Of a stretch of DNA of 64,000 nucleotides, positions 52,637-61,041 are shown piece by piece. Position numbers and translations under genes: made by a program. The stretch is from Devosia sp. Root413D1 (lineage in GTDB: Bacteria; Pseudomonadota; Alphaproteobacteria; Rhizobiales; Devosiaceae), in NCBI RefSeq assembly GCF_001425235.1, contig NZ_LMEA01000008.1:620001-684000 (forward strand), in the 5' to 3' direction. A model generated the notes under the pieces. The model was not told the origin of the DNA. It did not search any database and saw nothing but the letters and a program-made list of their open reading frames with translations. Position 1 is the first letter of the stretch; each line of letters opens with the position of its first letter.

Positions 52637-53583
52637 CCGACAAGAACGAAATGCCCGAGGCAGCCGAGCTGCCGGTGGCCGGCGAAAACACCCGCTGCGG
52701 CTTCGTCGCGCTGGTGGGCGCGCCGAACGCCGGCAAGTCGACGCTGCTCAACTCGCTGGTGGGCACCAAGGTTTCGATCGTCACCCACAAGGCGCAGACG
52801 ACGCGCTCGATGATCCGTGGCGTGGTGACCGAGGGTGATGGCCAGATCGTCTTCATCGACACGCCGGGCATCTTCGCGCCCAAGCGCCGGCTCGACCGCG
52901 CCATGGTCGAGGCTGCCTGGACCGGTGCGGGCGATGCGGACCTCGTCGCCCTGATCGTCGATGCCGAGCGCGGCGTCACCCCGGAAATCGAGGCGTTGCT
53001 CGAGGGGCTGGGGAACGTCCCGCACCCCAAGGTGCTGGTGCTCAACAAGGTCGACCTGATCAAGCCGGAAAAGCTGCTGAAGCTGTCCGAGGCTCTCAAC
53101 GGACGCCTGCGCTTCGAACAGACCTTCATGATCTCCGCGCTGACCGGCAGCGGCGTACAGGACCTGCTCAACTGGGCATTGAAGCGCATTCCGCTCGGCC
53201 CCTGGCACTTCCCCGAGGATCAGCTCACCGACCTCACCCTGCAGATCACCGCCGCCGAGGTGACGCGCGAGAAGCTGTTCCTCCGTGTCCACGACGAGAT
53301 CCCCTACAACGCCACGGTCGAGGGCGAGAAGTTCACCATCAACAAGGATGGCTCGTATCGCATCGACCAGGTGATCTATGTCACCCGCGACACGCACAAA
53401 AAAATCGTCCTGGGCGCCGGCGGGCAGACCATCAAGTCGATCGGCGCTGAAGCGCGCAAGGAGTTGATGGAGATCTTCGAGGTGCCGGTGCACCTGTTCA
53501 TCTTCGTCAAGGTCCGCGAGAAATGGGGCGACGATCCCGAGCGCTATCGCGAAATGGGGCTGGAGTACCCGCACCAGAAGTGA
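52633..53583 (+). CDS. era: GTPase Era
   Basis: A 316-aa GTPase that acts in 30S maturation by binding the 3' end of 16S rRNA. G1 is GAPNAGKSTLLN, G3 DTPGIF and G4 NKVD. The C-terminal KH domain has KIVLGAGGQTIKSIGAEARK. It overlaps the rnc stop by four bases, a common arrangement. Confidence 0.96.
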   Translation: MTDKNEMPEAAELPVAGENTRCGFVALVGAPNAGKSTLLNSLVGTKVSIVTHKAQTTRSMIRGVVTEGDGQIVFIDTPGIFAPKRRLDRAMVEAAWTGAGDADLVALIVDAERGVTPEIEALLEGLGNVPHPKVLVLNKVDLIKPEKLLKLSEALNGRLRFEQTFMISALTGSGVQDLLNWALKRIPLGPWHFPEDQLTDLTLQITAAEVTREKLFLRVHDEIPYNATVEGEKFTINKDGSYRIDQVIYVTRDTHKKIVLGAGGQTIKSIGAEARKELMEIFEVPVHLFIFVKVREKWGDDPERYREMGLEYPHQK

Positions 53584-53607
53584 GGGCGCACCGCGGCGCG
53601 ACGGTCC

Positions 53608-54330
53608 ATGCAGTGGGACGGTGAAGGGCTGATTGTCGGCGTTCGCCGTCACGGCGAGTCGAGCGTCATCGCCGAGGTGATGGTCGAGGGCAGGGGGCGG
53701 CATCTCGGGTTGATCCGCGGTGGCCGTTCATCGAAGCTCGCGGCGACGCTGCAGCCCGGCAATTCGGTGCAGGTCAGCTGGCGCGCCCGGCTGGAAGAGC
53801 ACCTCGGCACCTTCACGCTCGAGCTGCTCGAGGCGCGCGCCGCCGGGCTGATCGCCGACCGGGTAAAACTCTATGCTAGTCAGATCGTCTGCGAACACCT
53901 GCGGCTGCTGCCGGAGCGCGATCCGCATGATCGCCTGCTCGGCCTTGCCATCCGCATCCTCGACCAGGAGGGGTCGGTGCTCGAACTCGGCGCCTCGGTG
54001 GCACGCTTCGAGCTGATCCTGCTCGATGAGCTGGGCTTCGGTCTTGATCTGTCGAGCTGCGCCGCGACCGGCACGACGCGCGACCTGACCCATGTCTCGC
54101 CGAAATCCGGCCGGGCCGTCAGTCGCGCCGCCGCCGAGCCCTACCTGCCACGGCTGCTGCGGCTGCCACCATTCCTGATCAGCAGCGCCGATCCGACAGC
54201 GGAGGATGTCGGCGCCGCCTTCACGCTGACCGGGCATTTCCTCGATATGCATGTCTGGCTGGCGCGCCAGCTCGAACCGCCGGCGATCCGCGAAACCTTC
54301 ATCGAGCTGGTGTCGAAGCCAGCCGATTGA
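53608..54330 (+). CDS. recO: DNA repair protein RecO
   Basis: A 240-aa protein of the RecFOR pathway that helps load RecA on gapped DNA. The N-terminal OB fold begins MQWDGEGLIVGVRRHGESS; the helical C-terminal part includes FELILLDELGFGLDLSSCA. It lies 24 bp after era, the usual alphaproteobacterial order. Last gene of the rsh-to-recO run. Confidence 0.93.
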   Translation: MQWDGEGLIVGVRRHGESSVIAEVMVEGRGRHLGLIRGGRSSKLAATLQPGNSVQVSWRARLEEHLGTFTLELLEARAAGLIADRVKLYASQIVCEHLRLLPERDPHDRLLGLAIRILDQEGSVLELGASVARFELILLDELGFGLDLSSCAATGTTRDLTHVSPKSGRAVSRAAAEPYLPRLLRLPPFLISSADPTAEDVGAAFTLTGHFLDMHVWLARQLEPPAIRETFIELVSKPAD

Positions 54331-54374
54331 TCCACGGCGCACCTCGCGCGTTGCCTGTCTCAAGGAGAACCGCC

Positions 54375-54842
54375 ATGACCGAGCACCTGCGCATCGACAC
54401 CGCGTCGCGGATCATCGCCGCGCCGCCCGAGGCGATCTACCGGGCGTTCGTCGATCGCGATGCGCTGCTGGCCTGGCTGCCACCCGAGGGGATGACCGGC
54501 GAAATGCTGGAGTTCGAACCGCGCCCTGGCGGCGCTTTCCGCATGGCGCTGCATTACAGCGTTCCCGGCCCCGGCAAGACCACCGAGGATACCGACATGG
54601 TGGAGTCGGAATTCGCCGAACTGGTCCCTGGTCATCGCGTGGTGCAACTGGTGCGCTTCAGGAGCGATGATCCGGCCTTCGCCGGTACCATGCGCATGGT
54701 CTGGGACCTCGAACCCGCCGATGGCGGCACCCGCGTCATCATCCTCTCCGAAGACGTGCCACCCGGCATCAACAAGGAAGATCACGATACGGGGTTGAGG
54801 TCGTCGCTGGAGAATCTGGCGAGGTATGTAGAGGGGCAGTAG
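54375..54842 (+). CDS. SRPBCC (AHSA1-like) domain protein
   Basis: A 155-aa START-like protein. The family opening is IDTASRIIAAPPEAIYRAFV, with PRPGGAFRMALHY and TRVIILSEDVPPGI later and a helix GLRSSLENLARYVEG at the end. AAGGAG gives the start at 54375. AHSA1-like proteins bind hydrophobic ligands or act as chaperone-like factors; no specific role can be assigned. Confidence 0.85.
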   Translation: MTEHLRIDTASRIIAAPPEAIYRAFVDRDALLAWLPPEGMTGEMLEFEPRPGGAFRMALHYSVPGPGKTTEDTDMVESEFAELVPGHRVVQLVRFRSDDPAFAGTMRMVWDLEPADGGTRVIILSEDVPPGINKEDHDTGLRSSLENLARYVEGQ

Positions 54843-54886
54843 GGGTGGGTGGCCCCCTTATCTTACGGCCGGCATCTCAGGATGGG

Positions 54887-54904
54887 CCCCGGCCTTCGCC
54901 GGGG
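54887..54904. repeat. Half copy of the GTCATCCC-type REP
   Basis: CCCCGGC and GCCGGGG arms around CTTC, followed by TGACACC, resemble the right half of the REP family at 19534 and 23644. Lies in the convergent gap after the SRPBCC gene. Confidence 0.65.
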
Positions 54905-54950
54905 TGACACCGTGGGTGGGGACGCGGCAGTGCACGGGCCGAGAATAGAG

Positions 54951-55205
54951 CTAAGCGTACTTCGCCGGCTTCGGCCCGGGCGGCGGGGGCGGCTCCTCGA
55001 TGCCGAGCCGGCGGCGGAGTTTGCCCAGCGCCAGCGATTGCATCTGGAAGCGGCTGGCGGTCAGCGGTGTGATCACCACCACTTCAGTGCCGGTCGCCTC
55101 GTCGATCGCGGCGATGCGCATTTGCTGGCCGAGTTGCGTGAACTCGAAGAGGACTCTATGCCCGGAAGGCTGTTGGCCGGACGGACGATTGTCGGGTCCG
55201 GCCAT
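54951..55205 (-). CDS. Small conserved protein, DUF6898-like
   Basis: An 84-aa protein. The core RVLFEFTQLGQQMRIAAIDE, then ATGTEVVVITPLTASRFQMQ and LALGKLRRRLG matches a small family found widely in alphaproteobacteria that I tentatively identify as DUF6898. The Pro-rich end (EEPPPPPGPKPAK) is unusual. It starts five bases after the L,D-transpeptidase stop on the same strand and is probably cotranscribed with it. Function unknown. Confidence 0.72.
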   Translation of the reverse strand: MAGPDNRPSGQQPSGHRVLFEFTQLGQQMRIAAIDEATGTEVVVITPLTASRFQMQSLALGKLRRRLGIEEPPPPPGPKPAKYA

Positions 55206-55210
55206 CGTGA

Positions 55211-56497
55211 TCAGCCTTCGCCGAAGTTGACGATGCCCTGCGCGTCGAACTGATAGACGTCGTCGCGGAAGCTCACCGTGCCCTGCCGGTTGGCCCAGGC
55301 AGTGATGTAGGTGGTGTGGATCGGGATCTGCACGTCGAGCTTGATGTCCTCGCGCATGCCTTGCTCCCATGCGGCCATGACGCTTTCGGGGGTCCAGCCG
55401 CCGCCATTGTCGCGCAGCAGCCAAGCCACCAGCTCTTCGATGTTCTCGCAGCGCATGCAGCCCGAGGAGTGGAAGCGGGCGTTCTCGCCGAACAGCGCCT
55501 TCTGCGGCGTGTCGTGCATGTAGACGTCGTACTTGTTGTAGAAATCGATCTTGCAGTGACCCATCGAGTTCTCGCCGCCCGGATCCTGCCGGAAGGTGTA
55601 CTTCACCGCCTCGGTGGTCTGCCAGTTGATGGCCGTCGGCGGGATCTCGTTGCCCTTGCCGTCGAAGATGCGGATGCGGAACTTGGTCAGGTATTCCGGA
55701 TCCTCGTTCATGTACTTGATCATGTCCTTCTCGATGATGCTCTTGGGCACCGTCCAGTAAGGATTGAACTTCACCTGGAAGATCTTGGAGTTGAGGATCG
55801 GCGTGGCGCGGTCGACCTTGCCCACCACCGAGTTATGGCGCTGCACCACCTGCGCGCCCTCAACCGCCTCGACAACCGCCGCCGGAATATTCACCGCGAC
55901 ATAGCGATCGGAAAGCGCCGAGGCCCACTGGTCGATGCGCTGCGCATTGAGGCGAAGCTGGTTGAGGCGGTAATCCGCCGGCACCGACAATGCGTAGAAC
56001 GTCGCTTCGTCCACGGCGCCGTTGATGACGAGGCCGTGGCGGGCCTGGAACAGGCGCACCGCGGCATCGAGCCCGGCATCGAACTCGTCGTTGACGCGCT
56101 TTTCGAGCGGCATGTCGCCGTTGATCATCAGGCGGCGCTTCAACAGCGCAGCGGCCCGGCGCGACTCGCCCAGCTTCAGCCCGAAGGTTTCCCGCGTCGG
56201 CGCTTCCCAGCTGCCATTGGCGGCGATGAACGCTTCATAGTTCTGGATTGCCAGCTGCAGGTTGTACGAGGTGTCGTAGCTGAGGATCGGCTCGATCGTA
56301 TCGACCAGGCTCTTGGCGGTGGCGGTGTTGCCTTCCTGATCGACGTTCTTGATCCGCTTATCTTTGTTAAGCGCGTCCCAGAAGTTGTCTTCCTCCGCCC
56401 TGACGATGGCCGGCATCGCAAGGCCGGCGCCCATCGCCGCCATGGAGGTCAGGAGGTTCCGTCGATTCAACCGCATCAAGTCACCCAAAGTCGCCAT
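55211..56497 (-). CDS. L,D-transpeptidase (YkuD family) with peptidoglycan-binding domain
   Basis: About 428 aa. A twin-arginine-like signal (RLNRRNLLTSMAAMGAGLAM) suggests Tat export. A peptidoglycan-binding domain follows (FQARHGLVINGAVDEATFYAL, about residue 170), then the YkuD domain with the catalytic Cys in RFHSSGCMRCENIEEL. It makes 3-3 crosslinks or attaches proteins to peptidoglycan. I place the start at 56497, with ATG 56476 as an alternative. The adjacent LdtR-type regulator is its likely controller. In other Hyphomicrobiales this enzyme is called LdtP. Confidence 0.88.
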   Translation of the reverse strand: MATLGDLMRLNRRNLLTSMAAMGAGLAMPAIVRAEEDNFWDALNKDKRIKNVDQEGNTATAKSLVDTIEPILSYDTSYNLQLAIQNYEAFIAANGSWEAPTRETFGLKLGESRRAAALLKRRLMINGDMPLEKRVNDEFDAGLDAAVRLFQARHGLVINGAVDEATFYALSVPADYRLNQLRLNAQRIDQWASALSDRYVAVNIPAAVVEAVEGAQVVQRHNSVVGKVDRATPILNSKIFQVKFNPYWTVPKSIIEKDMIKYMNEDPEYLTKFRIRIFDGKGNEIPPTAINWQTTEAVKYTFRQDPGGENSMGHCKIDFYNKYDVYMHDTPQKALFGENARFHSSGCMRCENIEELVAWLLRDNGGGWTPESVMAAWEQGMREDIKLDVQIPIHTTYITAWANRQGTVSFRDDVYQFDAQGIVNFGEG

Positions 56498-56661
56498 TCC
56501 GAGAGGTTGTCCCTCATAGCATCGGCCCCAGTATGCCTCCAACGTGGTCAAGCAGGTGTGAACTGCCGACCGTCTGAACGCACAAAACCAAGGGACTTGC
56601 AGTGACGAGGGATCAGCCTGCAATTGCTTCGATGCATAGCCGAATTCTGGGCATAAATAAG

Positions 56662-56686
56662 AAACGCCGGCTTAAGGCCGGCGTTT
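56662..56686 (-). terminator. Terminator downstream of the ldtR-like gene
   Basis: AAACGCCGGC and GCCGGCGTTT (56662-56671, 56677-56686) form a perfect 10-bp stem with loop TTAAG. On the minus strand it is followed by CTTATTTATG. It separates ldtR from the transpeptidase gene, which therefore needs its own promoter in 56498-56660. Confidence 0.85.
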
Positions 56687-56756
56687 GCTGAATCCGCTGT
56701 GGCAAGGATGCCACACTGGTCGATTTGGGCCCAGGCAGAGCGACCTCTGCCCGAGG

Positions 56757-57266
56757 TCAGAGCTTGTAGAGGATCTGGTCGACCCAGAAGCGCTCCAGGC
56801 GGCCCAGCGCCTTGTTGAGGCCTTCAAACGTCTCGCCGTTGAGGCCGCCGACCTTTTCGATCGACTTGAGGTGACGATCGTAGAGTTCGTCGATCACCTC
56901 GGCCACTTCCTCGCCCTTGGGCGTGAGGCGGATGCGGACCGAGCGGCGGTCGGAACGCGAACGCTCCTGGAAGATATAACCGGTCTCGACCAGCTTCTTG
57001 AGATTGTACGAGACGTTCGAGCCGAGATAGTAGCCCCGCGAGCGCAGCTCGCCGGCGGTCATCTCGGCATCGCCGATGTTGAACATCAGCAGCGCCTGGA
57101 CGGGGTTGATATCGTCCCAGCCCATCCGGTCGAACTCGTCCTTGATCAGGTCGAGCAGCCGGCGATGGAGCCGTTCGACACGGCTGACGGCTTCGAGGTA
57201 GAGCGGCTTCAGCCCGAGAGCTTCTTCCGGAACCATTGCCTCTGCGGCGTTGGATTTGATTGCCAT
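56757..57266 (-). CDS. ldtR: MarR-family regulator LdtR
   Basis: A 169-aa winged-helix regulator. The sequence blocks VERLHRRLLDLIKDEFDR then PVQALLMFNIGDAEMTAGEL and SNVSYNLKKLVETGYIFQ match the LdtR family of Hyphomicrobiales, described as controlling an L,D-transpeptidase and osmotic-stress tolerance in Liberibacter and rhizobia. The wing is RSRSDRRSVRIRLT. A 37-bp dyad lies about 70 bp upstream of its start. The L,D-transpeptidase gene follows in the same orientation after a terminator. Confidence 0.9.
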   Translation of the reverse strand: MAIKSNAAEAMVPEEALGLKPLYLEAVSRVERLHRRLLDLIKDEFDRMGWDDINPVQALLMFNIGDAEMTAGELRSRGYYLGSNVSYNLKKLVETGYIFQERSRSDRRSVRIRLTPKGEEVAEVIDELYDRHLKSIEKVGGLNGETFEGLNKALGRLERFWVDQILYKL

Positions 57267-57338
57267 TGTTGCCTCACTGTCCTGTCGTCTTGCGCGATTT
57301 CTTCGCGTCTCATAGGCCCCAAACTACGGGGGCCCAAA

Positions 57339-57375
57339 TAAGATGGCCTTAAGCCGTAGACTTAAAACTATCTTA
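57339..57375. promoter_or_regulatory. 37-bp dyad upstream of ldtR, candidate LdtR operator
   Basis: TAAGAT (57339-57344) and ATCTTA (57370-57375) are inverted, and CTTAAG (57348-57353) and CTTAAA (57361-57366) sit symmetrically inside, all centred on 57357. This nested symmetry suits a MarR dimer pair binding. Assignment to LdtR rests on position. Confidence 0.6.
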
Positions 57376-57462
57376 CGGAAAAAGTTCAGGAATTTGGCTT
57401 TACGAGAGGTAACCGCAGGTCAGAAAATTGTAACCTGAATCGTCCGTTACCGCAGCATGTCT

Positions 57463-57498
57463 CCCGAAAGTGGGTACCGGTTTCGGGATAAAGACATG
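57463..57498. repeat. Rhizobial-type short palindrome
   Basis: CCCGAAA (57463-57469) and TTTCGGG (57481-57487) flank GTGGGTACCGG, followed by ATAAAGACATGC. I recognise this as the short palindromic intergenic sequence very common in Hyphomicrobiales. Lies in the 292-bp gap between ldtR and the DUF6163-like gene, which otherwise shows no gene. Confidence 0.7.
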
Positions 57499-57558
57499 CG
57501 CAGAAAAATGGCTAAAGCGCACGAGCGAATCCCAGAGATCGAGACGCGCTTTTAGGCC

Positions 57559-57942
57559 CTAGTCGTGGGCGCGGCGCAGCCGGAAGCTGAGGAAGAACAA
57601 CACCGCGATGCCGCCGACCAGCAGCAGCCTGAGGGCGAAACCAAAGGCCCCCATCTCGGCGCCGGGCACTCCGCCCAGGTAGAGCGCCAGCTCGACGAGG
57701 GTGGCGCCGACCAGCAGCACGGCGCCCCAGCTGGCGCGGATCCACAGGCCCACCGCGGCGAACAGCCGGGCGAGGCAGAACACGGTGAGGAAGGCAAAGC
57801 CGGTGGGGCCGAGCTGGGCGATCGGGCTGACGGCGCCGGAGGAGACCCCGAGCAGGCGGGACGCATCGGCAAGGCCGAGCAGCAGCGCGATGATCGCGAT
57901 GATCCTCAGATAGCGCCCGGCGAGTTCGCTCTTGAAATCCAT
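57559..57942 (-). CDS. Four-TM membrane protein, DUF6163-like
   Basis: A 127-aa membrane protein with four predicted helices (IIAIIALLLGLADAS, FAFLTVFCLARLFAAVGLWI, AVLLVGATLVELALYL and FALRLLLVGGIAVLFFLSF) and a short basic C-terminus RLRRAHD. Small four-helix proteins of this type beside ldtR and hemB are known in related genomes; DUF6163 is my tentative match. Function unknown. Divergent from hemB. Confidence 0.75.
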   Translation of the reverse strand: MDFKSELAGRYLRIIAIIALLLGLADASRLLGVSSGAVSPIAQLGPTGFAFLTVFCLARLFAAVGLWIRASWGAVLLVGATLVELALYLGGVPGAEMGAFGFALRLLLVGGIAVLFFLSFRLRRAHD

Positions 57943-58038
57943 CCGGCGTGGATAGCGCGGATGGGATGGTGCGACAAGCGCAAGCCTTGGCGCAGGACCG
58001 CCGTGCCTGATAGAAGCGCCGCGGTCCGAAGCGTTCTC

Positions 58039-58078
58039 AGGAAAAGTTGCAGACTTTTCCGGTTCGAGAGCGCGACAA
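58039..58078 (+). repeat. AGGAAAAGT intergenic block, copy 2, with adjoining hairpin
   Basis: Matches 46259-46298 at 38 of 40 positions. Eleven bases later AGGGCATCTCGCC (58090-58102) pairs with GGCGGGATGCCCT (58114-58126) with one mismatch. The hairpin ends just before the hemB ribosome-binding site, so it lies in or at the edge of the hemB leader. Confidence 0.88.
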
Positions 58079-58139
58079 ACAAAAAAATGAGGGCATCTCG
58101 CCGTTTGACGAATGGCGGGATGCCCTGATGGAGCGCCTG

Positions 58140-59153
58140 ATGAGCACGAACTGGCCCAAGCACGACATGAGCTTTCTCGGCGGGCGGCGGCAACGTCGGC
58201 TGCGCCGCGCCGGCTGGATGCGCAACATGGTGCGCGAGACCGTGCTCACGCCGCACGACCTGATCTGGCCGCTCTTCATCATCGAGGGGCAGAACGAGCG
58301 CACCGCCATCCGCACGCTCCCCGGCGTCGAACGGTTGAGCGTCGATCTCGTGGTTGAAGCGGCAAGGGCGGCCGCCGCCGAGGGCATCCCGGCGCTGGCG
58401 CTGTTCCCCAATACCCAGGACGACCGGCGCAATGCCGACGGCAGCGAAGCCTGGAACCCGGATAATCTGACGGCGCAGGCGCTGCGCGCCATCCGCGACG
58501 CCGGCGTCGATATCGGGCTGATCACCGACGTGGCGCTCGACGAGTACTCATCCGACGGTCAGGACGGGCTGGTCCGCGACGGCGAGATCCTCAACGACGA
58601 GACGGTCGAGGCAATGGTCAAGGCCGCGCTGATGCAGGCGAGGGCAGGGGCCGACATCATCGCCCCGTCCGATATGATGGATGGCCGCGTTGCCGCCATC
58701 CGCCGGGCGCTCGATGCCGAGGGTTTTGACCACGTGGCCATCATGGCCTACTCGGCCAAGTTCGCCTCGGTCTATTACGGCCCGTTCCGCGAGGCGGTGG
58801 GCTCGGGCAGCCGGCTCATTGGCGACAAGCGCACCTACCAGCTCGACTATGCCAATTCGGACGAGGCGATGCGCGAAGTGGCGCAGGATATCGCCGAGGG
58901 CGCCGACATGGTGATGGTGAAGCCGGGACTGCCCTATCTCGATATCGTGCAGCGCGTGAGCGACGCCTTCGACGTACCGCTGTTCGCCTACCAGGTATCG
59001 GGCGAGTACGCGATGATCCGCTTTGCGGCGGAGGCTGCGGCGATCAATGGCGAGGGCGCCATGCTGGAAAGCCTCGTGGCCTTCAAGCGGGCAGGGTGCG
59101 ACGGCGTGCTGACCTACTTCGCCCTCGAGGCGGCGCGGTTGCTGAACGCCTAG
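58140..59153 (+). CDS. hemB: Delta-aminolevulinic acid dehydratase (porphobilinogen synthase)
   Basis: A 337-aa enzyme joining two 5-aminolevulinate molecules in haem synthesis. Catalytic lysines are in AYSAKFASVYYGPFR and MVKPGLPYLDI. DVALDEYSSDGQDG lacks the cysteine cluster of zinc-dependent forms, indicating the magnesium-type enzyme usual in alphaproteobacteria. GGAG at 58130 fixes the start at 58140; ATG 58128 is the alternative. Upstream is a repeat block and hairpin. The stop overlaps the convergent NlpC/P60-like gene by four bases. Confidence 0.95.
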   Translation: MSTNWPKHDMSFLGGRRQRRLRRAGWMRNMVRETVLTPHDLIWPLFIIEGQNERTAIRTLPGVERLSVDLVVEAARAAAAEGIPALALFPNTQDDRRNADGSEAWNPDNLTAQALRAIRDAGVDIGLITDVALDEYSSDGQDGLVRDGEILNDETVEAMVKAALMQARAGADIIAPSDMMDGRVAAIRRALDAEGFDHVAIMAYSAKFASVYYGPFREAVGSGSRLIGDKRTYQLDYANSDEAMREVAQDIAEGADMVMVKPGLPYLDIVQRVSDAFDVPLFAYQVSGEYAMIRFAAEAAAINGEGAMLESLVAFKRAGCDGVLTYFALEAARLLNA

Positions 59154-59590
59154 CTCGACTCGGCAGCCACACGGCGCAGCGGGCGCTTGCAGCCGATCAG
59201 ATATCGGTATGCCTCCCGCTGCTGCAGGTCCCCGAGCGGTTCGATGGCGGGGACACCGATCCTCCGCGAGAGGTGCAGGACGACATCGGCTCCGACGCAC
59301 AGTCCGACATGCGCGCCCCAGCTGTCGGGATTGTCGTGAACGAGCACCAGGTCGAACGGCGCCATTCGCTCAGCTTCAGCTGTGTCGTCCCGATCCAGCC
59401 ACAACGCGTCGGACCGCAGGTCGGGCAGGACGAAGCCGTGATGGCGGAGCACGGCGTAGGCGTATTGCTGGCAGTTCGCGCCGCCTTCGACCCCAAGCAC
59501 GCCGGGGGCGCCTGGAAAATGGCTGGCATTGTAGCGCACGTCCCTCAGATGGGGCGGGATGGCGATGCTGGAACGGCTCAGATCAAGCAT
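59150..59590 (-). CDS. NlpC/P60-like small cysteine-hydrolase protein
   Basis: A 146-aa protein. GGANCQQYAYAVLRHHG contains the Cys in the N-terminal helix as in NlpC/P60 (C40) peptidases, and SWGAHVGLCVG holds the His strand; HLSRRIGVPAI may provide the third position. There is no signal peptide, which is unusual for a peptidoglycan peptidase, so a cytoplasmic amidase-like role is possible. The start at 59590 is uncertain; a GTG four codons upstream has a better AGGCG. Convergent with hemB and divergent from the RDD gene. Confidence 0.75.
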   Translation of the reverse strand: MLDLSRSSIAIPPHLRDVRYNASHFPGAPGVLGVEGGANCQQYAYAVLRHHGFVLPDLRSDALWLDRDDTAEAERMAPFDLVLVHDNPDSWGAHVGLCVGADVVLHLSRRIGVPAIEPLGDLQQREAYRYLIGCKRPLRRVAAESS

Positions 59591-59737
59591 GTCGATGCCC
59601 ACGATCGCCTGCCCGGACGGACAGGCCCCGGACCAGACTGGCGTCACGCTCGGCCGCTGGCCAGGGGATTTTTCGTGTCCCCACTTGTGTGGGACCTCAT
59701 GGTCCCCATCTTTTCCCTCATGAACCAGGGCAACACC

Positions 59738-60229
59738 ATGAGCGACCATCTTCCCGACCCGTCCAACGCGCCGGAACTGTTCGAGGGCGTGTTGCTGCGC
59801 CGCGCTGCGGCGTGGCTGATCGACTGCGTGATCATCACCTTCATCACCATCGCCGCGCTGCTGGTCGGTGGGGTCTTCGGCATCGTGACGCTGGGGCTCG
59901 GGCTGCTGGCGCTGCCGATCATCATTCCGCTGGCCATCCTCGGCTACTATGCCGCAACGCTCGGCTCGCCGATGCGCGCCACCGTCGGCATGCAGATGAT
60001 GGATATCGTGCTGACGCCGGTGCGCGGTACGCCGCTCAACGGCTGGAGCATCCTCATCCACCCGATCCTGTTCTGGGTGACGGTGTGGATTTCCTGGCCG
60101 TTCTCGATCCTTTTCGCGCTGTTCACGCCGCGCCAGCAGATGCTGCACGACCTCGTCGTGGGCACGCTGATGCTGCGCCGTTCACCGATGCAGCGGTTCT
60201 GGCGGTCCGGCGGCATGCACTCGGCTTGA
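59738..60229 (+). CDS. RDD-family membrane protein
   Basis: A 163-aa protein. LLRRAAAWLIDCVIITFITI contains the R..D pattern of the RDD family, with helices at about 27-60, 65-85 and 110-140. MRATVGMQMMDIVLTPVRG and QQMLHDLVVGTLMLRR are the other conserved parts. AGGG upstream supports ATG 59738; ATG 59720 is also in frame. Some RDD proteins act in ion homeostasis, but no role is clear here. Confidence 0.87.
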   Translation: MSDHLPDPSNAPELFEGVLLRRAAAWLIDCVIITFITIAALLVGGVFGIVTLGLGLLALPIIIPLAILGYYAATLGSPMRATVGMQMMDIVLTPVRGTPLNGWSILIHPILFWVTVWISWPFSILFALFTPRQQMLHDLVVGTLMLRRSPMQRFWRSGGMHSA

Positions 60230-60310
60230 TCGCGGTGCGCTGAGGCATGATGGGCCATTGCCGGCCCATCGGGTCGCGTCTATCCTCTGAGCATCGCTCG
60301 AAGGACGACG

Positions 60311-61039
60311 ATGACCGATCAGACGCCCGAGAACACCCAGCTCTTCCTTACCGCGGCCATGCCGTGTCCGTATCTGCCGGGTCGTCAGGAGCGTAAGCTC
60401 TTCACCCACCTGACCGGTCGCCGGGCCGCTTCGCTCCACCACCTGTTGAGCGACAACGGCTTCCGCCGCAGCCAGAACCTGATCTACCGGCCGGCCTGCG
60501 ACGGCTGCTCGGCCTGCCAGTCGGTGCGCATCGTGGCGCAGGAATTCGTGCCGTCGGCGCGCTACCGGCGCATCCGCAAGGCCAATGCCGACATCGCCGT
60601 CGAGGTTTGTCAGCCGCGCGCCACCGCGGAGCAGTTCGCGCTGTTCAAGCGCTACCTCGATGCCCGCCATGCCGGCGGCGGCATGACGCAGATGAGTTTT
60701 GTCGACTACGAGTACATGGTCGAGGATACCCCGGTGCAGACCGTGGTGGTCGAGTACCGGCTCACCTCGCACCCGCAGCGCCCGCTGGTGGCCGTCGCGC
60801 TCACCGACGTCATGCCGGATGGGCTGTCGATGGTCTACAGCTTCTACGACCCGCTGCTCGACAAGCGCGGGCTCGGGAACCTCCTGATCCTCGACCACAT
60901 CGAGCAGGTGAAGCTCGCCGCGCTCACCTATGTCTATCTCGGCTACTGGGTGAAGGACTCGCCGAAGATGGCCTACAAGGGCCAGTTCCGTCCGCTCGAA
61001 GTGCAGCGTGGCCCGCTGGGCTGGCGCCGCCTCGAGTAG
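60311..61039 (+). CDS. bpt: Aminoacyl-tRNA-protein transferase (Bpt/Ate)
   Basis: A 242-aa enzyme adding leucine or arginine from tRNA to N-termini of proteins, marking them for ClpS/ClpAP. The conserved cysteines are in PCPYLPGR and CDGCSACQS. VYSFYDPLLDKRGLGNLLIL and YVYLGYWVKDSPKMAYKG complete the signature. Bacterial Bpt-type members transfer leucine to N-terminal Asp/Glu; this one is of that length class. The hairpin ATGGGCC/GGCCCAT at 60250-60269 lies upstream, after the RDD gene. Confidence 0.92.
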   Translation: MTDQTPENTQLFLTAAMPCPYLPGRQERKLFTHLTGRRAASLHHLLSDNGFRRSQNLIYRPACDGCSACQSVRIVAQEFVPSARYRRIRKANADIAVEVCQPRATAEQFALFKRYLDARHAGGGMTQMSFVDYEYMVEDTPVQTVVVEYRLTSHPQRPLVAVALTDVMPDGLSMVYSFYDPLLDKRGLGNLLILDHIEQVKLAALTYVYLGYWVKDSPKMAYKGQFRPLEVQRGPLGWRRLE

Positions 61040-61041
61040 CC

